Source of the DNA: Scenedesmus sp. ARA3
Lineage: Eukaryota; Chlorophyta; Chlorophyceae; Sphaeropleales; Scenedesmaceae
Reading direction: 5' to 3'
DNA length: 64,000 nucleotides
Assembly (NCBI GenBank): GCA_004335835.1
Contig: RWJK01001313.1
Location: 312,603-376,602, forward strand
Below are positions 11,269 through 19,039 of the stretch, piece by piece. Below the pieces are notes generated by a model. It was not told the origin of the DNA. It saw only the letters and a program-made list of their open reading frames with translations, and ran no database searches. A program made the position numbers and the translations under genes. Every line of letters begins with the position of its first letter. The first letter of the stretch is position 1.

Positions 11269-14200
11269 AGGAGCTTGCCCAGAAGTTGATCGTGGTGGTG
11301 GGCGAGGACGAGCTGAGCAAGGAGGCGCAGCGCAACGCCACCACCACCTTCATGACGCACCTGCGTGCCACGCTGGCCAGCAAGCGCGTGCTGGGAGAGT
11401 ACAAGTGAGCATGTTGCACTCATATGCATAAATCCTAACTTGCAACAACCCTGTATTGCTGAAAACAAGTTGACTTGCAGCAACTGTGCGTGCAAAACAG
11501 TTCGTGCTGTGAGAGTACAAGTGAGTCAGTTGCGGCGGTGGTTCTGCTGCCGCTGCTTTACAGGCAGTTGCTGGCTATGTTTTGGTTGAGCTTACTGCAC
11601 ATCAGAGTGAGAGAGAGCGCATCGCTGCACCTGCTGCAGTGCTTCATGGCACACACGCAGATACACAGCAGGCATTGGTTTATTCACCAACACGATGTGT
11701 ATGATTCTGTGCTGTGCCGCAGGCTGAGCCGTCAGGCCTTTGACTGGCTGGTGGGTGAGATTGAGGAGCGCTTCAATGCGGCAATGGCCAACCCTGGGGA
11801 GGCCATCGGCACTGTGGCTGCGCAGAGCATCGGCGAGCCCACCACGCAGGTGAGGGGCAGCAGGCTGGGCGCAGATGCAGCCGACATGAGCAGGTCCCAG
11901 TGAATGTGTGCTGCAAGTACTACTTACAGCGGTAGGCATTGACATGATCATAAATCTGGCGCAGAGCATTCGCCAGCTCATCATGCAGGTCAGGGGTGAG
12001 GCGCAGATGTGTAGCAGGTGCCTGCGATGATGTTCTTTGAGTGGTAGTAAGCCATCTTCTGCAGTGCTCCTGTCTGTGTTGTGTTGTATTCACTGCCGGC
12101 GTGTGATGTTGGAAGCTCTTTTGCTTGCTTCATCGTGTAACGCCTGCTCTGCATGTGCCCGCCTGCCTGGCCTCGCGCGCAGATGACGCTGAACACGTTC
12201 CACTTTGCGGGTGTGTCGGCGAAGAACGTGACGCTGGGCGTGCCGCGGCTGACGGAGATCATCAACCTGGCCAAGAACATCAAGACGCCCTCGCTCACGG
12301 TGCGCATGTTGGATGCATCATCGTAGCTGGTTTGTATGTTGTGCATGGGGGGGATGTTGCAGAAGGAGGCGCTAGCTGTAGCCTGGCAGCCTGCTTGCTG
12401 CTTGCCATGATGTGTGCGTCACCTGCTGAGTGCAGGGGCTGGACGGTGTTGTTTGTGTGTCACGGGTTGTGTGCAGAACATCAGCTGGCTGCGTTTGCTG
12501 CCGGTATGAAGCTTTTCTGCTGTTTGGTGTGCATATTGAGTTGCGGCTTGCAAGATTTCGTTTAGCGCATGTTCTTAGGCACAGCTCTTCAACAAGGCTG
12601 GGCGCCACACATCAATCCAGTTGTCATGCAACATGGCCTTGTTGCTGCACACTTGACTGCCGCAGGTGTGCCTGCTGGGCCAGGCCAGCCGCGACCGTGA
12701 TGCGGCCAAGGAGGTGCAGTGCCAGCTGGAGTACACCACCATGCGCCACATCATCGCGCGCAGTGAGATCTGGTGAGCCGCGCTGCATGCGTATTTTACC
12801 GTATCACAGTGTAGCTGCAGCTGTTGCATTATGTGTTCACCATGCGCCACGTCATCGCGCATAGCGCCAGCTGGTGTGACAAGCTGTGTGGCAGCAGGTC
12901 GATTGCGCATGTTGGCGTTGCCCTGACCTTCTCAGATACGCAATGCACTGCAGTTGTTGTCAGGCAGGTATGACCAGCTGCAGGTCGACTCAGAGGCCAC
13001 TAATGTGGCTGAGGACGTGTCGCTGCTTGAGGACTACCACGCATCTTGTGCCTGGCCTCTTTTTCTCGTAACACCTGCACCGTTGAATTGTATATGATTG
13101 CAGGTACGACCCGCCGCAGATGGATGCGGAGGCCACGAATGTAGCGGAGGATGTGTCGCTGCTGGAGGACTACTACGCTGTTGAGAACTACGACGCGAGT
13201 CGGCTGACGCCGTGGCTGCTGCGCCTGGTGCTGGATGAGCGGCTGACGGTGGACAAGCACATCACGATGGACATGATCCAGGCACGCATCCACGAGGAGT
13301 ACGAGGTGAGGGGGCTGGATGTGGCATGGCGTGCTGTTGGCCAATGGGTGCTGGTTCAACTGCAGGGATGGTGGATGTTTGAGGTATGGGGCACAGCCGT
13401 GGTGCCAAATCGACCATGCAGCCTGTAGGCTGCAGCCTATCGCCAGGCTTTGGGTCGTGCTGTTGCCTGTTGCCTGTTGTGATGCTGGGAGCGACAAGCA
13501 CATCACCATGGACATGATCCAGGCACGCATCCACGAGGACTACGAGGTCAGCGGGCATGTGTATTGAGGCATGTACGGTGTAGGGGCATGGCTGGGCTTG
13601 TGGTTGGGCAGTGGGGGTAAGCTGGGATGGTGGGCGTTTGAGGCATTGGGCACGGCAGTGGTGCCAACCTGACTTCGCTGAGCTACAGCCTATGTATGGT
13701 GTCTGGCTGTGGGGCTTGTTGTTGCGTGTTGCCTGTTGCCTGTTGCCTGTTGATGCTGGGAGTGCCAAGCACATCACCATGGACATGATCCAGGCGCGCA
13801 TTTACGAGGAGTACGAGGTAAGCGGGCCAGCTGCGTTGCTGCTAACAGGCCTTGAGCCTTGGTAGCCTGCCACACTTCTGGGGATGCTGATTTTGCTGAT
13901 GTGTTTGAATGTGCAAACCCCTGCCTGCTACCGCTGCTGCCGCCCCCGCCTAACACGTCAACCTACCCCTCCCTTGCATGTCCCCCTTACGTCTCTAATG
14001 GCCTGCTGGGCGAGATTGTGCCCGGACTTGAATCACTCACAGCACTGCTCAGTGCTGCTGCTGCTGCCGCATTGTCTCTTCTGCCGCAGGGCCTGCTGGA
14101 CGTGATTGTGTCAGACGACAACGCGCCCGTCAAGGTGGTGCGCCTGCGCATCGTGGACGACAGCGGCCAGGGCGGCGGCGGCGGCATGATGCAGGGCGGC

Positions 14201-17200
14201 GGGGAGGGCGACGAGATGGGCGCGATCAAGCCCATGGCAGGCGGCGGCGACGACAGCCAGGTGAGGGCCGTGCCTGTTTGTGTGCTTGTTGTGTGGGGAT
14301 CGCAGGCTGAGTGCAAGGGACGTGTGGCAGAAGCAGAGGGTGTTTAGGGGCAGCAGATGGGCGCGATCAAGCCCATGGCGGGCGGCGGCGACGACAGCCA
14401 GGTGAGGCGCTTATGTGTTGTGCAACATGTGTAAGCAGCAATGTGCCATTCAGCAGCAGATGGGCGCCATCAAGCCCATGGCGGGCGGCGGCGACGACAG
14501 CCAGGTGAGGGTCGTGCCCGTCTGAAACAGGCGATGCTGAGTGCAAGCAGGATGTCTTACAGCAGCAATATGCCCTGGAAGCTTACTTTCCGCTGCCGCC
14601 GCTGCTGCTGTGCCAGGCTGTGACTGACGAGACGCTGAAGAAGCTTGACGCTGGCTACCTGCGGGACATGAAGCTGCAGGGCGTGGAGCGCATCAACAAG
14701 GTGTTCCTGCGCCAGCAGAAGAGCCTGTTCCCTGATGCTGCTGCCGCCAATGGGTACCGGCAGGAGGAGGAGTGGGTTCTGGACACGGAGGGCGTCAACC
14801 TCATGGGGGTGAGCGGGCTTGCAGGAACCTGCAGGAACTTGCAGGAACCTGCAGGAACCTGCAGGAACCTGCAGGAACTTGCAGGAACTTGCAGGAGCTG
14901 GTGATTAAAGGAATGTTGTGGCTTGGGGTGCATGACCGCATGTGTGGCTTTGTCGACTGTGGGTTGAGTGCTGCGGGATAGAGTGGACGAGGCTTCCGCA
15001 GGGGCTGTTTGAACATGCGCAAAGTGTGTGCACACAGCCCGGTTGACGGCAGCACGCGTTACAACTGTGTCTCCGCTCCCTCTGACCTGCTGCTGATGTG
15101 CCTCGGGTGTACCCTACACTCTGCTGTGTTTTGCGCTGCGCAGGTGCTGCCGCAGCCAGGCGTGGACCCGAGCCGCACCATGAGCAACGACCTGATCGAG
15201 ATCATCCAGGACCTGGGCGTGGAGGCGTGCAGGCAGGCGCTGCTGCGCGAGCTGCGCAACGTTATTGAGTTCGACGGCAGCTACGTCAACTACAGGTGGG
15301 AGGCAGTGCGGCAGCAGCGTGCGGACTTGATGTGTGCAGCTGCGGGCAGTGGTTGGAAGGGGTGCATGCGTGCTGAGGTTGGCGCTGGGAACACACAGCG
15401 TCAGATGCAGCTGCTGCTTTTGTTGATTAATCGGGGAAGCGTCCGTGGATGTGGCGGGATCTTAAATCACAGTTGCTGGCTAGCTGAGAGTTGTGCTGCT
15501 TGCTGCTCTGCCCTGCCAAACTCGTCATGTGTCGACGTGTTGAACGTGCGCTGTCCCTATCGCAGGCACCTGGCCATCCTGTGTGACGTGATGACGTGCC
15601 GCGGGCACCTCATGGCCATCACGCGCCACGGCATCAACCGCACCGAGGCCTCGCCGCTGGCGCAGTGCAGCTTTGAGGAGACGGTGGACATCCTGCTGAG
15701 GGCGGCGCAGTTTGCGGAGAAGGACAAGCTCACGGTGAGGGACGGGGGTGCTGCTGTGTTTGTGCTGATGCTGTGGGTTGCTGCTCATGCGGCGTGCCGG
15801 GGGTAGCGCTGTTTGTGAGGAGACGGTGGACATCCTGCTGAGGGCGGCGCAGTTTGCGGGGAAGGACAAGCTCACGGTGAGGGACGAAACGTGTAGATGG
15901 TGCGGGCGCGTTCTAAGCGTGTGCTTTGACTGTGTGTGTGGACATCCTGCTGCGCGCGGCGCAGTTTGCGGAGAAGGACAAGCTCACGGTGAGCGCAGCG
16001 AGTGTTCTGTGGCGCTGCATGGGTGTGGGCTGCACCCGCAGGGCGTGGGGGATGTGCGTGTTGTGCCCATTTTCTGCTGTTGTTGTAACTGATGTTGCTG
16101 TCTGCAGGGCGTGAGCGGACCATCATGCTGGGCGTGTTGGGCATTAGGCCTTCGACCTGCTACTGCATTGTTGCACTGCAATTGTGCTGTGCTTACGGTG
16201 TGCTTGCTGTACTGTGCCATCTTACACACATGCAGGGCGTGAGCGAGAACATCATGCTGGGCCAGCTGTGCCCGCTGGGCACTGGTGCGTTCGACCTGCT
16301 GCTCAACGAGGAGGAGCTGGCTGCTGCTGTGGACCTGCTGGGCATGGAGGATGGCGAGGGGGGCATAGGCTACGGCGAGTACGGCTGGGGTGACGGCGGC
16401 ATGACGCCAGGCCGCACGCCCGGCCACATGACGCCCAGCAGGACGCCCTACATGACACCCAACAGGTGTGCGGGGTGTGCGCTGAGTGGTTCATCATCAT
16501 CACGTTACGCATCAAGCCATAGCATCAACACTGCACTGCGTGGTTTGTGGTTGACAGAGTGATTGCATGACTGCCGATGCAGTGCTCTTTAGGCAGATAG
16601 TCAGCATGCTGGAGTGTAGCACTGCTTCCTTTGTGGATGTATTGCTGCGCTGGTTGTGTGCTGATGTGGGGTGCTGCATCATTGGCTGTACTGCTTGCGT
16701 GCTGGTGGTGTGGGTGGCTGCTGTGTTGCTGTACTGCTTGTGTACTGCTTGTGATCTGATGTGTCGGGTGCTGCTGTACTGCTCATGTTCTGACATTGTG
16801 GGCTTCTGCTGCACTGGTGTTACTGCTGTTGTACCGCCTGCAGGGACCCTGAGCAGATTGCGATGTCTATGTCACCCATGTGGAGCCCTGTGCGTGACAT
16901 CGCATTCAGCCCCTCACGGGCCGCCATGTCACCAGGGCTCATGTCACCGGGTGCTGGGGCAGGCTATAGCCCCACCAGCCCCAGCTACAGCCCCACTAGC
17001 CCGGGCTACAGCCCAACCAGCCCCAACTACAGCCCGACTAGCCCCGGCTACAGCCCCACCTCGCCGGGCTACAGCCCGACCAGCCCGGGCTACAGCCCCA
17101 CTAGCCCGGGCTACAGCCCGACCAGTCCAGGCTACAGCCCGACCAGCCCTGGCTACAGCCCGACCAGCCCAGGCTACAGCCCCACGTCGCCGCAGTACTC

Positions 17201-17777
17201 GCCAACCAGCCCAACGTACAGCCCGACGTCGCCCAGCTACAGCCCAACCAGCCCGAGCTACAGCCCGACGTCGCCCAGCTACAGCCCGACGTCGCCGACG
17301 TACAGCCCGACGAGCCCCAGCTACAGCCCGACCAGCCCGAGCTACAGCCCAACGTCGCCGAGCTACAGCCCGACAAGCCCGAGCTACAGCCCCACGAGCC
17401 CGACGTACTCGCCGACCTCGCCAACGTACTCGCCAACGAGCCCAACGTACTCGCCAACGAGCCCCAAGTACAGCCCCACAAGCCCGACCTACAGCCCCAC
17501 ATCACCCACCTACAGCCCAACCAGCCCAACATACAGCCCCACCAGCCCAAGCTACAGCCCAACCAGCCCCAGCTACAGCCCCACGTCGCCGACGTACAGC
17601 CCGAGCGATGCTGGCGCGAGCCCGGCGGAGCCGCCGGCAGCTGGCGCGGCTGGCAGCAGTGCAGCAGCAGCAGCAGCAGGTGCTGGCGGTGGTGCTCCTG
17701 CAGGCGCAGGCGCTGGCGGGGCAGCAGGTGGCAGCTACAGCCCAGCTGATGATGGTGATGACATGCAGATCGGCTGA
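1305..17777 (+). CDS. RPB1: RNA polymerase II largest subunit, 33 exons, 1,835 aa
   Basis: This is the catalytic largest subunit of nuclear RNA polymerase II. Exons: 1305-1394, 1509-1701, 2429-2502, 2709-2811, 3289-3398, 3613-3782, 4155-4365, 4808-4986, 5266-5395, 5566-5690, 5982-6150, 6453-6605, 7108-7234, 7510-7643, 7902-8018, 8291-8384, 8710-8801, 9125-9277, 9589-9707, 9947-10037, 10336-10466, 10814-11021, 11271-11404, 11723-11849, 12183-12299, 12666-12772, 13104-13305, 14090-14260, 14617-14808, 15144-15295, 15566-15734, 16236-16465, 16844-17777. They sum to 5,508 nt and every phase matches. The metal-A loop NADFDGDE puts the catalytic Asp at 474, 476 and 478. The bridge-helix block [19 protein letters not shown] starts near residue 810 and the trigger-loop block [20 protein letters not shown] near 1080. 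The C-terminal domain has 30 YSPTSPx heptads (residues 1566-1775) and a Gly/Ala-rich tail. The length is normal for the family. Oddities are one GC-AG intron (donor at 5691), lost clamp zinc ligands, and introns full of copied exon ends. Confidence 0.98.
2956..2996 (+). repeat. Echo of RPB1 exon 4 3' end and donor
   Basis: This intron 4 segment is a diverged copy of 2778-2817. It keeps the GCTTCCAAGCGCTT-like core and the GCAGGAGGT donor context. Nothing shows that it is spliced. Confidence 0.75.
3189..3239 (+). repeat. Echo of RPB1 exon 5 acceptor and 5' end
   Basis: A near-identical copy of the acceptor and first 16 codons of exon 5 (3285-3335), about 96 bases upstream of the original. It reads [16 protein letters not shown] where the exon has [16 protein letters not shown]. 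No donor follows directly. Confidence 0.9.
4041..4080 (+). repeat. Echo of RPB1 exon 7 acceptor and 5' end
   Basis: Repeats GTGCAG plus the codons for CEDDLTHKL of exon 7 (4149-4182), about 108 bases upstream, then diverges. A more decayed third copy may lie near 3957-3990 (CTCACGACCTCGGACACAAG). Confidence 0.9.
4671..4721 (+). repeat. Echo of RPB1 exon 8 acceptor and 5' end
   Basis: Repeats the acceptor and 15 codons of exon 8 (4801-4853), reading [15 protein letters not shown] where the exon has [15 protein letters not shown]. It lies 131 bases upstream of the original. Confidence 0.9.
6320..6375 (+). repeat. 14-bp minisatellite in RPB1 intron 11
   Basis: Four exact copies of GGTGGTCATATTGC in tandem. 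They lie inside an intron and belong to no coding frame. Confidence 0.95.
6710..6743 (+). repeat. Echo of RPB1 exon 12 3' end and donor
   Basis: Repeats the end of exon 12 and its GTGGG donor (source about 6576-6610); both encode EPLWTGKQ. It lies downstream of the original, in intron 12. Confidence 0.9.
6975..7033 (+). repeat. Echo of RPB1 exon 13 acceptor and 5' end
   Basis: Repeats the acceptor and start of exon 13 (7102-7161). It encodes FSCFLPN and then diverges, keeping a GCAGCTACGGCTGGGC-like tail. It lies 127 bases upstream of the original. Confidence 0.88.
7309..7345 (+). repeat. Echo of RPB1 exon 13 3' end and donor
   Basis: A diverged copy of 7195-7238, the TCCATCCTCAT...GGCACG...CACGGTA segment at the end of exon 13, placed downstream in intron 13. 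The same exon is therefore echoed at both ends. Confidence 0.75.
9310..9346. repeat. Perfect 16-bp inverted repeat in RPB1 intron 18
   Basis: TGAGTGTGCTCTGCCC (9310-9325) faces its exact reverse complement at 9331-9346 across a 5-base loop. The CCCCATGTGGG centre recurs at 9349-9360 and in part nearby. Confidence 0.95.
9723..9757. repeat. Imperfect inverted repeat in RPB1 intron 19
   Basis: ATTCTGTTACATT (9723-9735) and AATGTTACAGAAT (9745-9757) pair with one mismatch around a 9-base loop, just after the exon 19 donor. The stretch is AT-rich compared with its surroundings. Confidence 0.8.
10695..10751 (+). repeat. Echo of RPB1 exon 22 5' end
   Basis: Repeats the start of exon 22 (10814-10866), reading [14 protein letters not shown] where the exon reads [14 protein letters not shown]. 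The echo's acceptor position has TTGTGAG instead of TTGCAGC. Confidence 0.9.
11223..11270 (+). repeat. (CTG)15 run ending in the exon 23 acceptor
   Basis: Fifteen CTG triplets lead directly into CAG at 11268-11270, the acceptor of exon 23. The triplet run itself therefore forms the 3' splice region. A similar run sits after the exon 14 donor at 7644-7673. Confidence 0.95.
11502..11524 (+). repeat. Echo of RPB1 exon 23 end and donor
   Basis: Short copy of GTGCTGGGAGAGTACAAGTG (source 11389-11408) with one change, keeping the donor GTGAG. It lies 113 bases downstream. Confidence 0.75.
11961..11999 (+). repeat. Echo of RPB1 exon 24 end and donor
   Basis: A diverged copy of the GCGCAGAGCATCGGCGAGCC...ACGCAGGTGAGG end of exon 24 (source 11819-11857), placed downstream in intron 24. 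Confidence 0.75.
12831..12876 (+). repeat. Echo of RPB1 exon 26 3' end and donor
   Basis: Repeats the segment encoding [12 protein letters not shown] and its TGGTG donor context (source 12730-12776), changed to [12 protein letters not shown], about 100 bases downstream. Confidence 0.85.
12963..13040 (+). repeat. Echo of RPB1 exon 27 acceptor and 5' end
   Basis: An intact-looking acceptor followed by 25 codons similar to exon 27 (source 13100-13176); both encode [15 protein letters not shown]. It lies about 137 bases upstream of the original. Confidence 0.9.
13490..13553 (+). repeat. Echo 1 of RPB1 exon 27 3' end and donor
   Basis: Repeats the codons [18 protein letters not shown] and a GTCAGC donor (source 13247-13311). 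From the internal AG at AAG|CAC to the donor it is phase 0, so it could be read as a cassette. Confidence 0.9.
13757..13822 (+). repeat. Echo 2 of RPB1 exon 27 3' end and donor
   Basis: A second downstream copy, reading [18 protein letters not shown] with a GTAAGC donor. With the exon itself it makes three tandem copies at roughly 245-265-base spacing. Confidence 0.9.
14351..14405 (+). repeat. Echo 1 of RPB1 exon 28 3' end, cassette-like
   Basis: Encodes [16 protein letters not shown] between an AG and a GTGAGG donor in phase 0, like the end of exon 28 (source 14215-14266). Both splice signals and the frame are kept, so inclusion would add 15 or 16 residues without a frameshift. Confidence 0.9.
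14457..14509 (+). repeat. Echo 2 of RPB1 exon 28 3' end, cassette-like
   Basis: A second copy of [15 protein letters not shown] between CAGCAG and GTGAGG, again phase 0, about 105 bases after the first. Confidence 0.9.
14817..14898 (+). repeat. 10-bp minisatellite in RPB1 intron 29
   Basis: About eight tandem units of GCAGGAACCT or GCAGGAACTT start just after the exon 29 donor. Every unit carries CAG|G, which resembles an acceptor. Confidence 0.95.
15812..15884 (+). repeat. Echo 1 of RPB1 exon 31 3' end, cassette-like
   Basis: Repeats [20 protein letters not shown] with a GTGAGG donor (source 15675-15740). An AG precedes GAG ACG, giving a 19-20-codon phase-0 segment. Confidence 0.92.
15939..15993 (+). 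repeat. Echo 2 of RPB1 exon 31 3' end
   Basis: Repeats [17 protein letters not shown] with a GTGAGC donor. Its 5' part is shorter than in echo 1 and no good acceptor sits at its left edge. Confidence 0.9.
16103..16164 (+). repeat. Echo of RPB1 exon 32 acceptor and 5' end
   Basis: A diverged copy of the acceptor and start of exon 32 (source 16231-16305): GCAGGGCGTGAGCG, then CATCATGCTGGGC, then TTCGACCTGCTNCT. Small deletions break the frame. Confidence 0.85.
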
Positions 17778-18842
17778 GCTGTTGGTGTGCTGGCGGAAGT
17801 GTGAGGGCAGCGTGGTGCTGAGCAGCGCCATCGTTAGCTGCTGGGAGCAGCGGCGTCGCATAGTGTAGGCTGGTAGGTAGCCAGGCAGTTGCTGGGACTT
17901 GAGTGGCGGGTGGGGCCTCGTGTGTGCGCTCGTGTGCAGGATTTTGCACAGGTTGCCGCTGGCCCGCTGCAGCAACAGCAGCATGGGCAGTAAGCAGGGT
18001 AGCGTGGTTGCACAAACTTTCTTGTGTTTCTGCGAGCAAGTGTGCAGGAATGCAGTGGTTGCTTCCCACGCTACAGCCTAGCCCTCTTCTTAGTTAGCGC
18101 CAGGTGCACTCTGCTGTGAGGTGCTTTTGTTTTTGTGCTGCTGCTGAATTGTGGCTGCACACCTCAAGCTGATTCACATGCTGTGGTGTAGACGCACAGC
18201 CGCTTGCGCAAGTGCTCACGCCGCATGCAAGTGACAGTGTGGTGTGCTTTTGATTTCATTGGCAGCAGTTTGTAGGACTGGTGTTTTCACCCAAGTCCTT
18301 ACATTTTTGCACATGCTGTACATGGGTGACTGCCATCGGTGTTCTAAGATGCACAGGGATTTGCCTGATTCCTTCGGAAAAGCAGCGCTTCAGTGCAGCT
18401 TGGTGGCTGGTGAAACACCTGCATGTACTACATGCTAGTAGACAGCAACTTGGTGCTTGTCGGCGTGAGTTGTGCTTCGTGTCAGTCATGCACAGGTTGT
18501 CGGAGTCGTCACCATCATCCGAGCCTGGAGACTGCATGAGGCTGCTGAGCAAGCAGCCTGATTGCCTTGTAGCCAAGCAGCTCGTCTTTTGAGGGCTGCC
18601 AGCCGATTGAGCAGCAGGTCCATCTCAGCTGCTGCTGCTACGAGCCCAGCCACTGAGCGCAGGTTGAAACGTTAGGGATGTTGCGCCACTGGCGGCTGGA
18701 TTAAGTTTGATTTGCATGTAACAGGGTTGTCTGATGCGTGCAGTCAGCGGGGTGAACACGAAACAGTCGCTGAGGCCCATTTTCAAATAATGTGAATGTC
18801 GGCTTGTACGTATCGTGGGCAAAACGGAAACACATAGGTGTT
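17778..18842 (+). other. RPB1 3' UTR and flank
   Basis: No second gene is seen here. A TGTAA element, the usual chlorophyte polyadenylation signal, lies at 18717-18721, about 940 bases after the RPB1 stop. If used, it ends the transcript roughly 120 bases before the oppositely oriented tRNA gene. Confidence 0.45.
18821..18824 (-). terminator. T4 run after initiator tRNA
   Basis: On the minus strand a TTTT run follows the tRNA 3' end by 18 bases, a plausible RNA polymerase III terminator. Confidence 0.55.
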
Positions 18843-18914
18843 TAGCTGAGACAGGTTTCGATCCTGTGACCTATGGGTTATGAGCCCATCACGCTTCCAC
18901 TGCGCCACTCAGCT
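18843..18914 (-). tRNA. Initiator tRNA-Met (CAT)
   Basis: The 72-nt minus-strand sequence folds as a full cloverleaf with no intron and no encoded CCA. The acceptor stem is AGCTGAG/CTCAGCT with an A1-U72 pair and discriminator A. The anticodon arm is GGG-CTCATAA-CCC with anticodon CAT. The A1:U72 pair, the three G:C pairs closing the anticodon loop, and GATCGAAAC in the T arm (A at position 54 instead of T) are hallmarks of the eukaryotic cytosolic initiator rather than the elongator. The D arm GTGGCGCAGTGGAAGCGT also matches initiators. Confidence 0.96.
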
Positions 18915-19039
18915 GCAAGTGATGACAAAACCGTTCGGATGAGCATACAACAACGCCAAATCTGCCGATCAAATTTCGAATCCCGGCGCCTGCACAAATG
19001 TTCTTCCCTCTTTTTCAAGTGTCCTCTCCTTGATTTGAG

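Noticed and set aside
14817..14898. Possible CRISPR-like array
   Set aside because: The units are contiguous 10-mers without spacers, in a eukaryotic intron.
16103..16164. Exon 32 echo as an alternative exon
   Set aside because: Small deletions break the frame and the downstream part has lost its coding sense.
16567..17868. 433-codon plus-strand frame rich in Ala/Arg/Thr over the CTD
   Set aside because: Wrong-frame reading of the same 21-base repeat. The frame giving YSPTSPx is the real one.
17101..18069. Long open frame on the minus strand across the RPB1 CTD
   Set aside because: It is the complement of the heptad repeat. A 21-base repeat without stops in one frame is open in others as well.
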